Shown here in pieces: positions 33,951-43,370 of a DNA stretch of 64,000 nucleotides (position 1 is the first letter of the stretch; every line of letters begins with the position of its first letter). Source of the DNA: Aplectana chamaeleonis. Its lineage: Eukaryota > Nematoda > Chromadorea > Rhabditida > Cosmocercidae. A program made the position numbers and the translations under genes. The notes under the pieces are model-generated. The model ran no database searches. It worked only from the letters and a program-made list of their open reading frames with translations, and had not been told where the DNA came from. Location of the stretch: positions 1,386,501-1,450,500 of the forward strand of contig JAPDOI010000139.1 of NCBI GenBank assembly GCA_029168955.1, read 5' to 3'.

Positions 33951-34580
33951 TCATTCCGCATCTTCACCGAGGTGTGCCGTCCTAGTAGTCAGCCGTGTCC
34001 ATTTTTCACGGTCTTCAGCCACAATTTGAACACATTCCATCCAGCTGTCACTATTCCATTTCCTGCGAAACGAAACATCGCGCCTGAACTGTCTTTCGAT
34101 GCCGAGTGACTTTAAATCCTCTTTAACCACATCCGTCCAGAACTTTCGCCTACGCCCAGGTGGCCGTTTCCAGACAGGATTTGGAAGCATTTTTAAAGCG
34201 TGTTGTACGAGACGATCCGGCGTTCTTCTTAGTATATGCCCGAGCAGTCGAAGTCGACTTTCCATTGCTGCTTGAGATGGCGTTAGGAGATGCTGGCACC
34301 TTCCTCGTGTCAAGCGTTGATGTACTGCGTCGATTTCCTTGTAAAGGTCTTCGTTATGGCATACACGCGGCCAGAAATATCCAAGCAAACGCCTAAAAGC
34401 TTCCTCTCCGTGCAATCCACCCTTTCCATCTGCGTTTTCGGTGCTGCCCACGTCTCCGATCCGTACATCATGATAGGGCGAATAGCGGATAGGTAGACGC
34501 GCAACTTGACTTCCTTCGCGATGGTGGTAGACCACAAACACTTGGTTAGAGAATTGAATGCAGACGTAGCTTTCGCACAT
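33951..34580 (-). CDS. C-terminal tail segment of the RTE-like copy
   Basis: Reads LLGYFWPRVCHNEDLYKEIDAVHQR, then LRLLGHILRRTPDRLVQHALK, the basic GRRRKFWTDVVKEDLKSLGIERQFRRDV block, and ends LTTRTAHLGEDAE. It joins the RT frame near 34400 by a one-base shift. The first ~60 codons of this span are out of frame. Confidence 0.75.
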   Translation of the reverse strand: MCESYVCIQFSNQVFVVYHHREGSQVARLPIRYSPYHDVRIGDVGSTENADGKGGLHGEEAFRRLLGYFWPRVCHNEDLYKEIDAVHQRLTRGRCQHLLTPSQAAMESRLRLLGHILRRTPDRLVQHALKMLPNPVWKRPPGRRRKFWTDVVKEDLKSLGIERQFRRDVSFRRKWNSDSWMECVQIVAEDREKWTRLTTRTAHLGEDAE

Positions 34581-35704
34581 CGTTGTCGAATATCCGCTGC
34601 ATAACTACCATCGTTCTTCAGCAAACAGCCCAAATAACAGAAATCGTCCACCAGTTCGATACGTTGTCCGTCCACACAAACTCCAGTTGAAGGCCTCTGA
34701 GAGACCCACATCTGCTTGCATTTGTCGGGACGAAGACGAAGTCCATAGGCTGCGGCATACTTAGAAACGAGGTTCACAATCCTTTGCAGTTTTGCGTTGT
34801 TTTCAGCGAATAACACAATGTCGTCGGCGTACTCCAGGTCGACAAGGGAGCGTCCTGATGGTGTTAGGATCACATCCGCAGGAAACTGTTCTGCAACTCT
34901 ACGCATGATGTCATCAACGGCGAAGTTGAAAAGAAAAGGTCCTGCAACGGCTCCTTGCCTTATTCCTGTTTTCACCTCGAAAGCTGACGTAAATCCGACA
35001 GGTGTACGAACTGCTGCTGTTGTTCCTTTGTTCATGTCCTCGATTAACCGAACATACTTTTCCGGGACTCCATCTGCTCGCAGAGCATTGAGCAATCGAT
35101 CACGATGAGGAGAGTCGAACGCGGCTTCAAAGTCCAAAAAAGCAAGCTGTAATGGCTTCGAAAACCGCTGCCACGATTCAATTACTCTTCTCACGACGAA
35201 CACTTGGTCGATGGTCGATCTTCCAGGTCGAAAACCGGCTTGCTCATCTCTGGTCGTTCCTTCACGATGTTTGATAAGTCGCTCGAGAATGATACGTTCT
35301 AAAACCTTGTACATGACACGAAGTAGAGAGATTCCTCTGTAGTTCTTAGGATCCGTGACGGATAGCTTCTTGTGAAGAGGTACGATGATCGCATGTCTCC
35401 ACGAATCGGGTATCCTTTCGCTCATCCATATGGCACGGATGGTGTTGGTCATTTCACGAATCCCAGACGGAGGAAGAGCTTTCAGCATTTCAGCAGTGAT
35501 GTTGTCATCTCCACCTGCCTTTCCATTCTTCATTTTCCGGACACAATCCAAAACTTCAGACTCAGCCGGCGGTTCCTCACTGACATCGTAATGTGCTCTC
35601 TGAACATGCGGGAGCTCAGGTACTGATGGCGCTGGACGATTCAGTAGTGAACTGGAAGTAATCCTTCCATATTGGCAGCGTCGCATCACCAACTGCAACT
35701 CCAT
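34310..35704 (-). CDS. Reverse transcriptase segment of the RTE-like copy
   Basis: 464 codons. Visible motifs: IIVPLHKK and KNYRGISLL (fingers), GFRPGRSTIDQ, catalytic Asp191 in FLDFEAAFD, GIRQGAVAGPFLFN, and the active-site YADD at 292-295, followed by LRPDKCKQMW and GCLLKNDGSY thumb blocks. The first ~19 codons and the last ~60 are out of frame because of the flanking shifts. Catalytic residues are intact. Confidence 0.85.
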   Translation of the reverse strand: MELQLVMRRCQYGRITSSSLLNRPAPSVPELPHVQRAHYDVSEEPPAESEVLDCVRKMKNGKAGGDDNITAEMLKALPPSGIREMTNTIRAIWMSERIPDSWRHAIIVPLHKKLSVTDPKNYRGISLLRVMYKVLERIILERLIKHREGTTRDEQAGFRPGRSTIDQVFVVRRVIESWQRFSKPLQLAFLDFEAAFDSPHRDRLLNALRADGVPEKYVRLIEDMNKGTTAAVRTPVGFTSAFEVKTGIRQGAVAGPFLFNFAVDDIMRRVAEQFPADVILTPSGRSLVDLEYADDIVLFAENNAKLQRIVNLVSKYAAAYGLRLRPDKCKQMWVSQRPSTGVCVDGQRIELVDDFCYLGCLLKNDGSYAADIRQRCAKATSAFNSLTKCLWSTTIAKEVKLRVYLSAIRPIMMYGSETWAAPKTQMERVDCTERKLLGVCLDISGRVYAITKTFTRKSTQYINA

Positions 35705-35734
35705 TGGTAGTGTTCAAGACAGGAGAACATCTCT

Positions 35735-36973
35735 TCATCTTCCCGCTATACTGTCGCAGCAACGTGTAGGCTTTCCTCGGATTCTTCTCCTCCCAAGCCT
35801 TCTCGAACTCCTTAGCTCTACACGTCCACCTCGTTCGCGGTCACTTTGAAGCTGCCGACGCAACTTCCTCCTCAGACGCTTCTCCTCCACGAAGTTTCCT
35901 GCAGTTCGGAGAGCACATACTCTGTTGTAGGTAGATGTTGTTTCTTCTGAGACGTAGGCGAACTTCTTCTTAGGCTGTACAACCGGGAGTGCCTCTTTCG
36001 AAGCGTCCTGGATGCATTTGACAAAAGAATCCGCGTCGCAAAGTTTCTTCTTAGTCCGTACTCCGATGTGAATAGAAACGCGTTGTCGGAAATTCCTTCT
36101 GCACTCTTCATCTCTGAGACTTGTCATGTCAATCCTCTGGAGAGGCTGAGCCCCTCGCTTCCTCTTATGAATCCTCGCAGTGAAGTTCAACAGAACAGGA
36201 CGGTGATCCGAATCGAATGCGACATCCCACACAGCTCTAGATCTTCGAATGTCCGATACTGGAATATTCCTCGTCAGGACATAGTCAAGCTGTAGTTTCA
36301 AAGTTGTCATCTTCCGCTTCCGCTGCTCTTCTGGAGATAGCCGGGTTGGTCCCTGCCACGTAAGCTGATGGCGGCGATGATTCCTCTTGAATGTCGATGC
36401 AATAATCAGACCACTGCGTTCACAAAAGTCGACAAGGCGGTAGCCATTGTCCAATGTTTGCTCCACTGGGTAGAACCATTTACCGAGTACTTCGGATTCC
36501 TGATCAAGTCCCATCTTCGCATTTGCGTCAATCCCCACGACAACAGCATGTTGACAAGGTAAACTGGCCAGCAACGTATTGAGTTCCTCATAAAACGCAT
36601 CCTTCGAATTGTCTTCGGCGGTTTCAGTGGGCGCATGAGCACTCACTATCCACAGATTGAATCCTCTGTGATCCCGCAGTCGTACGAATGCATTCCGACA
36701 CGACGTTGAGCCGAACTCCTTGACCATACCATTGAAATCCTTCCTTACAGCTATTGCACAGCCTCCCACTCTCCTATCGTCAGCGTTGCCGCAGTAGATG
36801 GTGTACTCTCCGACGCTGATGACGGGTCTATCCTTGAGGCGGGTTTCCTGCAAAGCAGCAAACGGTGCATGGAAATAGCTCAGAAGTCTGGATAGCGCAG
36901 TTTTTTGGATATCACTCGACAGCGATCGACCGTTCAGGGTGGCGAAATTGTGGCTTGTGGCCAAAGACTCCAT
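35735..36973 (-). CDS. Endonuclease segment of the RTE-like copy
   Basis: 412 codons of apurinic-type (exonuclease-endonuclease-phosphatase fold) endonuclease. Catalytic blocks are visible in order: Asn14 in LNGR, Glu43 in LQETR, the SAHAPT block near 111-116, Asp149 and Asn151 in GIDAN, Asp230 in LQLDYVLT, and the terminal SDH at 255-257 (DSDHRPVLL). All key residues are present. The last ~25 codons are out of frame after the shift near 35820. Confidence 0.85.
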   Translation of the reverse strand: MESLATSHNFATLNGRSLSSDIQKTALSRLLSYFHAPFAALQETRLKDRPVISVGEYTIYCGNADDRRVGGCAIAVRKDFNGMVKEFGSTSCRNAFVRLRDHRGFNLWIVSAHAPTETAEDNSKDAFYEELNTLLASLPCQHAVVVGIDANAKMGLDQESEVLGKWFYPVEQTLDNGYRLVDFCERSGLIIASTFKRNHRRHQLTWQGPTRLSPEEQRKRKMTTLKLQLDYVLTRNIPVSDIRRSRAVWDVAFDSDHRPVLLNFTARIHKRKRGAQPLQRIDMTSLRDEECRRNFRQRVSIHIGVRTKKKLCDADSFVKCIQDASKEALPVVQPKKKFAYVSEETTSTYNRVCALRTAGNFVEEKRLRRKLRRQLQSDRERGGRVELRSSRRLGRRRIRGKPTRCCDSIAGR

Positions 36974-37197
36974 GACTCCCTAGGTACGGATCCTAAGGTG
37001 TTATGGACCAGAGGCCTTAGTGTGCCGGGCGGCGACACCTTTATGCAATGTGTGGATACTTTCGCGATATAGTTGTGCACGCTATATCGCTCGAACGTTC
37101 CCTGTGTACACTCAAACGTCTGCTGGGTTCAGTAGAAGCAGGGGCACCAACGAGCAGGTACCAACAGACTTGTATACACACCCCCAGCTTGTAGTGA

Positions 37198-38261
37198 AAG
37201 AGGAAATGAAGTTTGGGTAAAAGCCGCACATAGATGAACTATTATACATACACGCGGATCACGTAAGTTTAACGCCTTTTCTGAAGAATGAAACCGTTTT
37301 TTAGCAATCTTTCTTAGATGGCTCTGTAAGCAAAACTGATTTCATTTGTGGTGAGCGATTATTGGAAAAAAATCTGAAAATGGTTGAATATGGCCAGAGC
37401 AACTTCTAGGAATTGGAAATTGAGCTTAGTATAGGACTAAAGCACTTGAAATCTATGAAGGAGACGTATTCATGACAGCTACGTACAATTTGACGTTAAT
37501 CTACCACTAATGTTTGCCAGGAATCATTGAAACATCAATAAACTCTTCAAACGTTTCGCCTGTCATTCCTATCAGCTGGCAGCGGAGCTGGATGGCCGCC
37601 AGCCGGCGGGTGCAATTTTTCCTTGCCCACCTAGACAACGAGATAGGCCGCCGTGATGTGCTAGGGTGAGAAGTGAACAGCGGACTGGTCGGTTCGCAAG
37701 CGCTCCACTGCCCTTTCTTGGAGCGCACTTGCTTCAGAAAGCACTATTGGACGTGCTCGACCCTATGATCGCGGTAGCGACCCAGCTCCTCTTCGTCCGC
37801 GCGCTATTTCTCTTTCCTCTGCGGCGGTGAGCGAAGTCACCACCCGTTCCTTGCAGTCAGCCACCTCACAAAAGAACGCTCACTGCTCCCAGGTGGCTGA
37901 CTGCAATGGTCATTAACTTGAGCGCCGCCTGTGCATTTCTATGCCGGCCCGTTCATATTGATAGCCGAGACGTGATTGACCCAGTCACCACGCAGTGACA
38001 GCCGGTAGCTGCCACCTTCCGGGGGGATTGCTACTGGCCCAGCTCTTTAAATGCGAGGGCAATGATTTGGGAGAAAAACTCTTTGGGATCCTTGATTCTA
38101 TCTCTATTTTCTTGTCATGTCTTTTCGAAGTCTCTGTCCTAGCGAAGCACATTTCCAGGGTAATTCATGCAATTGTGGCCTTTATGCGAGCCGGCCTCAA
38201 CGGGACGAGTAATTGCCGGATAAGTACAACTGGCTCGAGACTATCGGACACCAAAGGTTAC
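37198..38261. other. Mostly unassigned; one 17-bp hairpin
   Basis: A hairpin 'ttgcagtcagccacct' against 'aggtggctgactgcaa' stands at 37851-37907. On the minus strand, 38030-38180 has an open charged frame (TSKRHDKKIEIESRIPKS) that could be an exon following the one at 38262-38567; no firm splice sites. Confidence 0.35.
37507..37577 (-). CDS. Possible terminal exon (weak)
   Basis: The minus strand after 'ctgccag' reads LIGMTGETFEEFIDVSMIPGKH and a stop. The composition is protein-like and it lies downstream of the exon candidate at 38262-38567 on the same strand. The length is only about 23 codons, so chance is a real alternative. Confidence 0.15.
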
Positions 38262-38567
38262 CTGCTCAGGAAGATTCTCAGTTTCAGTATCGGATTCGGC
38301 CACATTGAGTTGATAGTCAGGCAGATGGCTCCTCTTCCCCATTCCATGAGAGACACCAGTTAGCTGGTCATTGAATTCCAGCAATATATCTGCAAAAAGC
38401 AGTTTTCCAGAAAGTTTCAGACCTTTACATATGTTTATTCTGTTTTGCAATTTTTCACTCGCGCAGTGTTTGCTGCAGCTAGTACACTCTGTTCGCACTT
38501 CAACGTCAAGAACTTCTTGAACAATAACGCGATTGTGAACAATGCAGGTTACGCTATTTTTAGCTCA
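38262..38567 (-). CDS. Candidate host exon, unrecognised protein
   Basis: 102 codons are open on the minus strand between a TGA (38570-38568) and a consensus donor CAG|GTAACC at 38262/38261, in phase 0. The peptide has no low complexity: it begins AKNSVTCIVHNRVIVQEVLD, continues EVRTECTSCSKHC, then KLLFADILLEFNDQLTG, and ends in an acidic NVAESDTETENLPEQ. A consensus acceptor 'tttttgcag' also lies inside at 38390, so a shorter 128-nt exon (38389-38262) is possible. No repeat partner was found in the window. The family is not recognised; the shadow frame on the plus strand (37995-38363) has no such features. Confidence 0.3.
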
Positions 38568-38927
38568 TTCCATTGAGCAGTGATTTTCGGGTGAAAGCTT
38601 CCGTGTTCTTGGTAGACAATACTGCACTGGCCCCTTAACATCACGTTGACCACATTGCTGCTCTTTCAGACCGCCGTCAGAGAAGGTCGAGAAACTGAGT
38701 CCCACCCGGTCGATACGCCCCGAAAGAGTGAGAGACGGGTGCAGAAAAACCAACACACTGAGTCTACACAGATACAGACAGCACACTTCCCGCGGTACCA
38801 CTAGCCGACGTCCCGTAACCCGTCCCGCGGAATGCCAATGGTTCGGTCGCGGGCAGTCGGCAGCGGCGTTTCGTTGACTCCCCGTACACAATGAACAAGC
38901 ACTCTGCGACCCTTCTGCAACCGCCTC
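38568..38927. other. No recognisable feature
   Basis: Unique-looking. A 108-codon minus-strand open frame (38565-38891) has no motif and no splice context. Confidence 0.35.
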
Positions 38928-39354
38928 ACTCAGATATTCGTGGGGAAGTTCCCGAGGACAATAGACTTGATTTGGTCGTTATCACTCGGTCGAGGGGATC
39001 TGCCACTCGAGGACTACGTAAGAGATTTCTGCCTGGATTCCAGAGGAGCTAATAAGCTTCTCTATAACCTTTAGTCGGAGATGAATATTTTTGGACCGAG
39101 CGCAGTTTTTCAGGACAGGAGACTGTTGAAAATAACGAGTTGTAACAAGTTGATTTTTGATCAATCATTGAACAATGGGAAGATCTGCAGTCGGAAGGTT
39201 GCGGGAAGACCTGCAGTCGGGAGAACAAACTTCCCCTATTACTCTGCTGTCGAGACGTCCCCTTCGCTTCCCCCCAATTCGGGGGAAGTTCACCAGTTGT
39301 TTCGAGGGAAGGGATTCGAGGGATTCTCGGGAACTTCCCCACGAATATCTGAGT
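38928..39354. mobile_element. Small TIR element (~427 bp)
   Basis: Inverted ends 'actcagatattcgtgggg' and 'ccccacgaatatctgagt', extended by 'aagttcccgag' against 'tcgggaactt'. The interior includes 'cttccccccaattcgggggaag', a further short palindrome. No coding motif. Confidence 0.6.
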
Positions 39355-39360
39355 ACGGCT

Positions 39361-39985
39361 AGTCCTATGACTAACAAAAGACTGTCTAAAAGCAGTTTGC
39401 GGCGTATTCAAAAATCATATTTTCATTAAAGGTCTGTTAAAGCAAAATTTCGAAATCTACCTTCAGGGCACTTCATCTTGAACTGCTCTCGACAAGTAAG
39501 GAGTGAGCTTCTACGGGGAAGCTTCCTACACTGACTGGTTTTCGCAGTCTTCCGGTTCGCAAATGCCATTAGCGGACAGTGGCTCGCCTGCCCAAAGCCA
39601 GCGTCGCACACAGCGCGGGTCTTGGAAAGAGTCTCAACATAGCGTTCTCTGCTCAGCAATCGTTCATTGGCTCCACTCTAGTGGGTGGTGCAATGATGAT
39701 ATCAAAGTGGGAGTCGATGAGTTAGTGTTTGATGATCCCCAGGAATAGCCGACTGCCGGCCGACACTGCGCGTGAAGACGGTAAAGCCTCTCTCTCCGCG
39801 GGAAGTGGGGCGCTGTGCCACGCCCACGAAATTGGGCGGCGCGAAGTCGACTAGCCCGACTTGGCCAGCGGGAAGTGGGCTGTTTTTATCTGAGATTGCG
39901 ACCGTCTGCTGCCAACCGCAATCCACCTAGTCGATGCTGGTGTTTCACGGACGCACACGGGCAGGTCCAATGCAACTAGGTCGGT
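39361..39985. other. No recognisable feature
   Basis: Includes two 'gcgggaagtggg' words at about 39800 and 39870. Otherwise nothing recognised. Confidence 0.35.
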
Positions 39986-40160
39986 TTTTCTGGGTGGTCG
40001 TCTTGTGGCGCCAGAAAGTGAGAAGGGCGGACAGATCAGTGGGAAGGGCTAGGCAGCCCTAATCATCGCCGAAGTGGCCTCAATCAATAGATGTGACAGC
40101 TCTTCTCACTAATCTGCCCGCCCTACTCACAGTTTGGCGCCACGAGACGACCACCCGGTT
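39986..40160. mobile_element. Short fold-back element (~175 bp)
   Basis: 'gggtggtcgtcttgtggcgc' pairs with 'gcgccacgagacgaccaccc', followed inward by 'gaagggcggacagat' against 'atctgcccgccct'. Stem about 50 bp with a central loop of about 70 bp. Confidence 0.6.
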
Positions 40161-40726
40161 TCTCTGCCCCGGATTCAGTCGGACTCGATCGGTTTTTCGA
40201 CCAAGTCTGACGGGGGCCTCAGGAATCGGTAGCCTACGAATATTTCTGAAGAGGTACGCGTTGACGGCATGATTTGGGTATTACATAATTGTAAAGCACT
40301 CAGGAAAGAATAAGACAGACTCTGCCGCTGGGGCAGCCAGATGCCTTCTACGGAGAGCCTGTTACGTTCTCTCATTCCTTCAGAATTGAACATTGTTATT
40401 TTAGTGACTTTCGCTAAAAATCGGGAGTTTTATCCTAAAAAGAGGGAATTGACACGGAATTTCTACGGAACTTGCGGAGCTAAGTTCGCCCTATTCTTCT
40501 CGTTGTAGCCAAGTTTGGAATTCCTCGCCATATTTGTAACGAAAAATTCCGCATTTAGCTACAGCTTTTGTTGAACAGCCGTGTGAACCCGCGTTGCTTA
40601 TGCTGAACGCAGTGAGGTGTTTCGGTTTCCCTACTCAGAAGAATGACAATGTTCTCTTACCTGTTCACCATCGAGCCAGATATCGATACTAGCCTCTCAA
40701 ATGATCATGACGCATGTAATACAAAT
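40161..40726. other. No recognisable feature
   Basis: Short frames only. Confidence 0.35.
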
Positions 40727-40880
40727 GGTAAGATACTTGAAAGTCTGGGCTGGGATTCATGAACGGCAAACCGTGGGCTACAATGGGGTTTACCGCGGAA
40801 ATAGCACGCAATCTTCGGAGACAAACCCAACTGTAGCCCGTGGTTTGCGTCCATGAATCCCAGCCCTCGAGTATCTCACC
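40727..40880. mobile_element. Short palindromic element (154 bp)
   Basis: The arms share 'gctgggattcatg' and 'cgtgggctaca' and the ends 'ggtaagatacttga' against 'tcgagtatctcacc'. The loop is about 50 bases. Whole-length hairpin. Confidence 0.6.
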
Positions 40881-40958
40881 TTTACATGACATGTAAGAGA
40901 GCCGTTTAGAGTTCGTGCAATGATTTTAGTCTGATGAGAGGACGGGGCTGCGACGATA

Positions 40959-41437
40959 CAATACCGCTCGTAGGATTTGGGCAGAAAGTGAGCGAGGTCG
41001 GGTGTACGCGTCTTTTTTGTCTTTTCTGCCTAACTCGCTTCAAACTCAAATTAGAGCGAAATTAGGGTGATATTTATGATCCAGGCGTTGAGGGCTATCC
41101 ATTGGGTTAGCCTTGGTAGTGATTACGTTGAGAACTCTGAAAGTTTCGCAATCAGCCAGCTCTCTATATACGGTAGGCACCGGGAAGCGCAGGCATAGAC
41201 GGTAGCACACCACCTGCCACGGTACCGTATTTACAAACCTGGCTGATCGAAACTTCGATAGTTCTCAACGTAATCACCACAAAGGCTAACCCATTGGATA
41301 GCCATCAACGCCAGGATCATGAATATCGCCCTAGTTTCGGATAAAGTTGAGTATGAAGCGAGTTATACGAAAAAGACGAAAAAGACGCAAAAACCCGACC
41401 TCAATCTTTTTCTGACCAAATCCTACGAGCGGTATTG
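40959..41437. mobile_element. TA-flanked fold-back MITE (479 bp), relative of 2557-8142
   Basis: Ends 'caataccgctcgtagga' and complement, flanked by TA (40957-40958 and 41438-41439). The arms continue through 'aactcgcttcaaac', 'ggtgatatttatgatcc' and 'ggctatccattgg' to about 41160/41230. It shares end type and inner motif with the 5.6-kb fold-back and is the compact form of that family. Confidence 0.75.
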
Positions 41438-41439
41438 TA

Positions 41440-42342
41440 GGTCACCTGGCGCAAATCGAAACCTCATTCTTCAGTGAGGCCACAAACCACGCACGGCCAG
41501 CCGCCTGGTCCATGCGTCAGACAAAATCGAAAGCGGAAACCATAGGTGTAAGGCGTGTAACCAACACTTATGTCACATGCACGTAACATACACTTATACT
41601 TCATGCAACTTGATTCCGCAGCACGTAAGCTGCAAATTTTAACTGGCTGCTTCAAGGTTAAAGCTGCAAGCCTCAAGCTGCTGCTTCCGCAACAAGTTTT
41701 ACCTTTTTCTGTGCAGCGTCTTTGCTAAGCTTGGCAGGAAAAGATTAACAGTAAACTACATCAACACCGCGATCTTAGAAGTCGCGAACGCCCTAACCCC
41801 TGCCTGACCTCTCATAATACTCTGAGTAATTACAGTGCGTTTCAAAACTGTAGAGGCCTCCTGTTTTTGAAACTCCCAAACTCACAGCTCGTACTGAGAA
41901 GAACCTAGTTCAGTAATTGAGTACCCTCCGCACGCGTACTCTGCCATAATCATAACTTTGGCTCTAGTTTGTGTTACAGTTATTTTTTAGAACTTTTCTG
42001 ATATCCACTGTTCCGAAACTTTGATGGCACGTAAGGGATATACTACGTATGTTGCTTTTAACGACATTGTCAATGTTGCCCGCACAATCTTCATTCACGC
42101 ATGTCTTACTTCTCTTTACTACAGTTTGCAGCGATGTGATACTCTCTACCGAGGATAAAGATCATGTTGATGTGTCGCAAGAACCAGGACATTCCAATGG
42201 AGAAATCGCTACATGATCAAGGTGTACCATTCCTTTAGTGGGCGCACATTTACGTTCGTAAGCTGCTTATAGGAATATGAATGGTAGATCAGTAAAGACG
42301 ACGCTGAAATCAAGGCTAAAACGATGCAGTGCATGCCACCTA
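41440..42342. other. No recognisable feature
   Basis: Unique-looking, no frame above 70 codons. Confidence 0.35.
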
Positions 42343-42360
42343 CTCAGACAATGGAGTGGA

Positions 42361-43085
42361 CCGACGGCGGACAAGTTGCGTACCGACAGCGGGATGGGCG
42401 ACGTTTGGAACGCAATTTGCACGCGGTCGGCACGCAATTTAGCGCGGTCGATACGCACCGTCACGCGGTCAGTACGGAATACCACGCGATTAGTACGTAT
42501 AGCCGCGCGGTCGGTACGTCTTGCCACGCGGTCGGTACGCATTGTCGCGCCCTCGGTACGCACTGCCACGCGATCAGTACGCATCGCCACGCGGTCGGTA
42601 GGCATTGCCACGCGGTCAGTACGAACGCTTTTCGGATACTAACAGCAGTGGAAACGCATTGTGACGCGGTCGGTACGCATCGCCGCGCTGTCGGTTCGTC
42701 TTGCAGCGCGGTCGGTACGAACGCTTTTCGAATGCTAACAGCGGTCGGTACGAATTTTCACGCAGTCAGTACGCATTGCCACGCGATAGGTACGCGAGCT
42801 AACGCGGTCAGTACGCACTGCCACGCGGTCGGTACGCAATGCCACGCGGTTGATACGTACTGCCCCGCGGTCGGTACGCATCGTCACGAGGATGGCACGC
42901 ACTGCCACGCGGTCTGCACGCATTGCCACGCGATCGGTACGCAAGTTAACTCGGTCGGTACGCACTGCCACGTGGTCGGTACGCAATGACACGAGATCAA
43001 TACGCATCGCCACGCGATCGATGCGCATTGCCACGCGGTCGGCACCCGATGCCACGCGGTAGGTATGACATAAGTACGCGGCCGG
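42361..43085 (+). repeat. 21-bp tandem array, left
   Basis: About 34 degenerate copies of 'gccacgcggtcggtacgcat'. The period of 21 keeps several frames open, producing periodic peptides (THCHAVG and similar), including a 221-codon frame at 42324-42989. These are not counted as a gene. Confidence 0.85.
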
Positions 43086-43370
43086 TCTGAATGCTGCATA
43101 TACATAGTATTACCCGCGCTTAGTACGCATTCACACGCGGCAGGCCCAATCTCAGCACTCATGTAATATAGACTCCTTTCAAAGACTAGACCGCGGTCAC
43201 TGCGCATGCACACGCTGCAGATATGCATTGCTTCCTTCTAAATTACAAGCTGTTGTGACGCATCGAAGCGATGGGTTTGTGACGGGAATAGTTCTTGTCA
43301 TGACTGTGTATATCTGGTCACGACTGAAGTGAAAGTAAGCAAGAGTCGGGGGGGGGAGCGGGGTAGTGAT

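Larger units (their letters stand above)
33951..36973 (-). pseudogene. RTE-like EN-RT polyprotein, three frameshifts
   Basis: About 1000 codons from ATG at 36973-36971 to TGA at 33953-33951. It would encode the endonuclease that nicks target DNA and the reverse transcriptase that copies the element from the nick. The frame shifts near 35820 and back near 35655, so the endonuclease and RT cores are in the same frame, and shifts again near 34400 before the C-terminal tail. The 35655-35820 linker reads well in its own frame (AKEFEKAWEEKNPRKAYTLL). Three small lesions in otherwise well-preserved sequence indicate a fairly recent, now inactive insertion, or sequencing indels. Confidence 0.85.
33913..37185 (-). 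mobile_element. Full-length RTE-like LINE with 12-bp target duplication
   Basis: Element of 3273 bp flanked by identical 'agcttgtagtga' at 33901-33912 and 37186-37197. The size, the single EN-RT reading frame, the absence of a separate ORF1 and the short 5' leader fit the RTE clade of APE-type LINEs. The 3' end after the stop is short and ends in 'taagtcaagtaag'. Partial relatives in the window are 1-290, 31793-32345 and the split copy at 51425-51781 plus 59764-60140. Confidence 0.85.

Noticed and set aside
38928..42360. Similarity of the 'actcaga' start of the TIR at 38928 to the ends of the 8.35-kb element at 42343
   Set aside because: Only about 7 bases agree and the following sequence differs completely; treated as chance.
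42324..43062. 221-codon plus-strand frame rich in HAVGTH repeats
   Set aside because: The same cause: a 21-bp tandem array. It starts inside the array border and has no non-repetitive domain.
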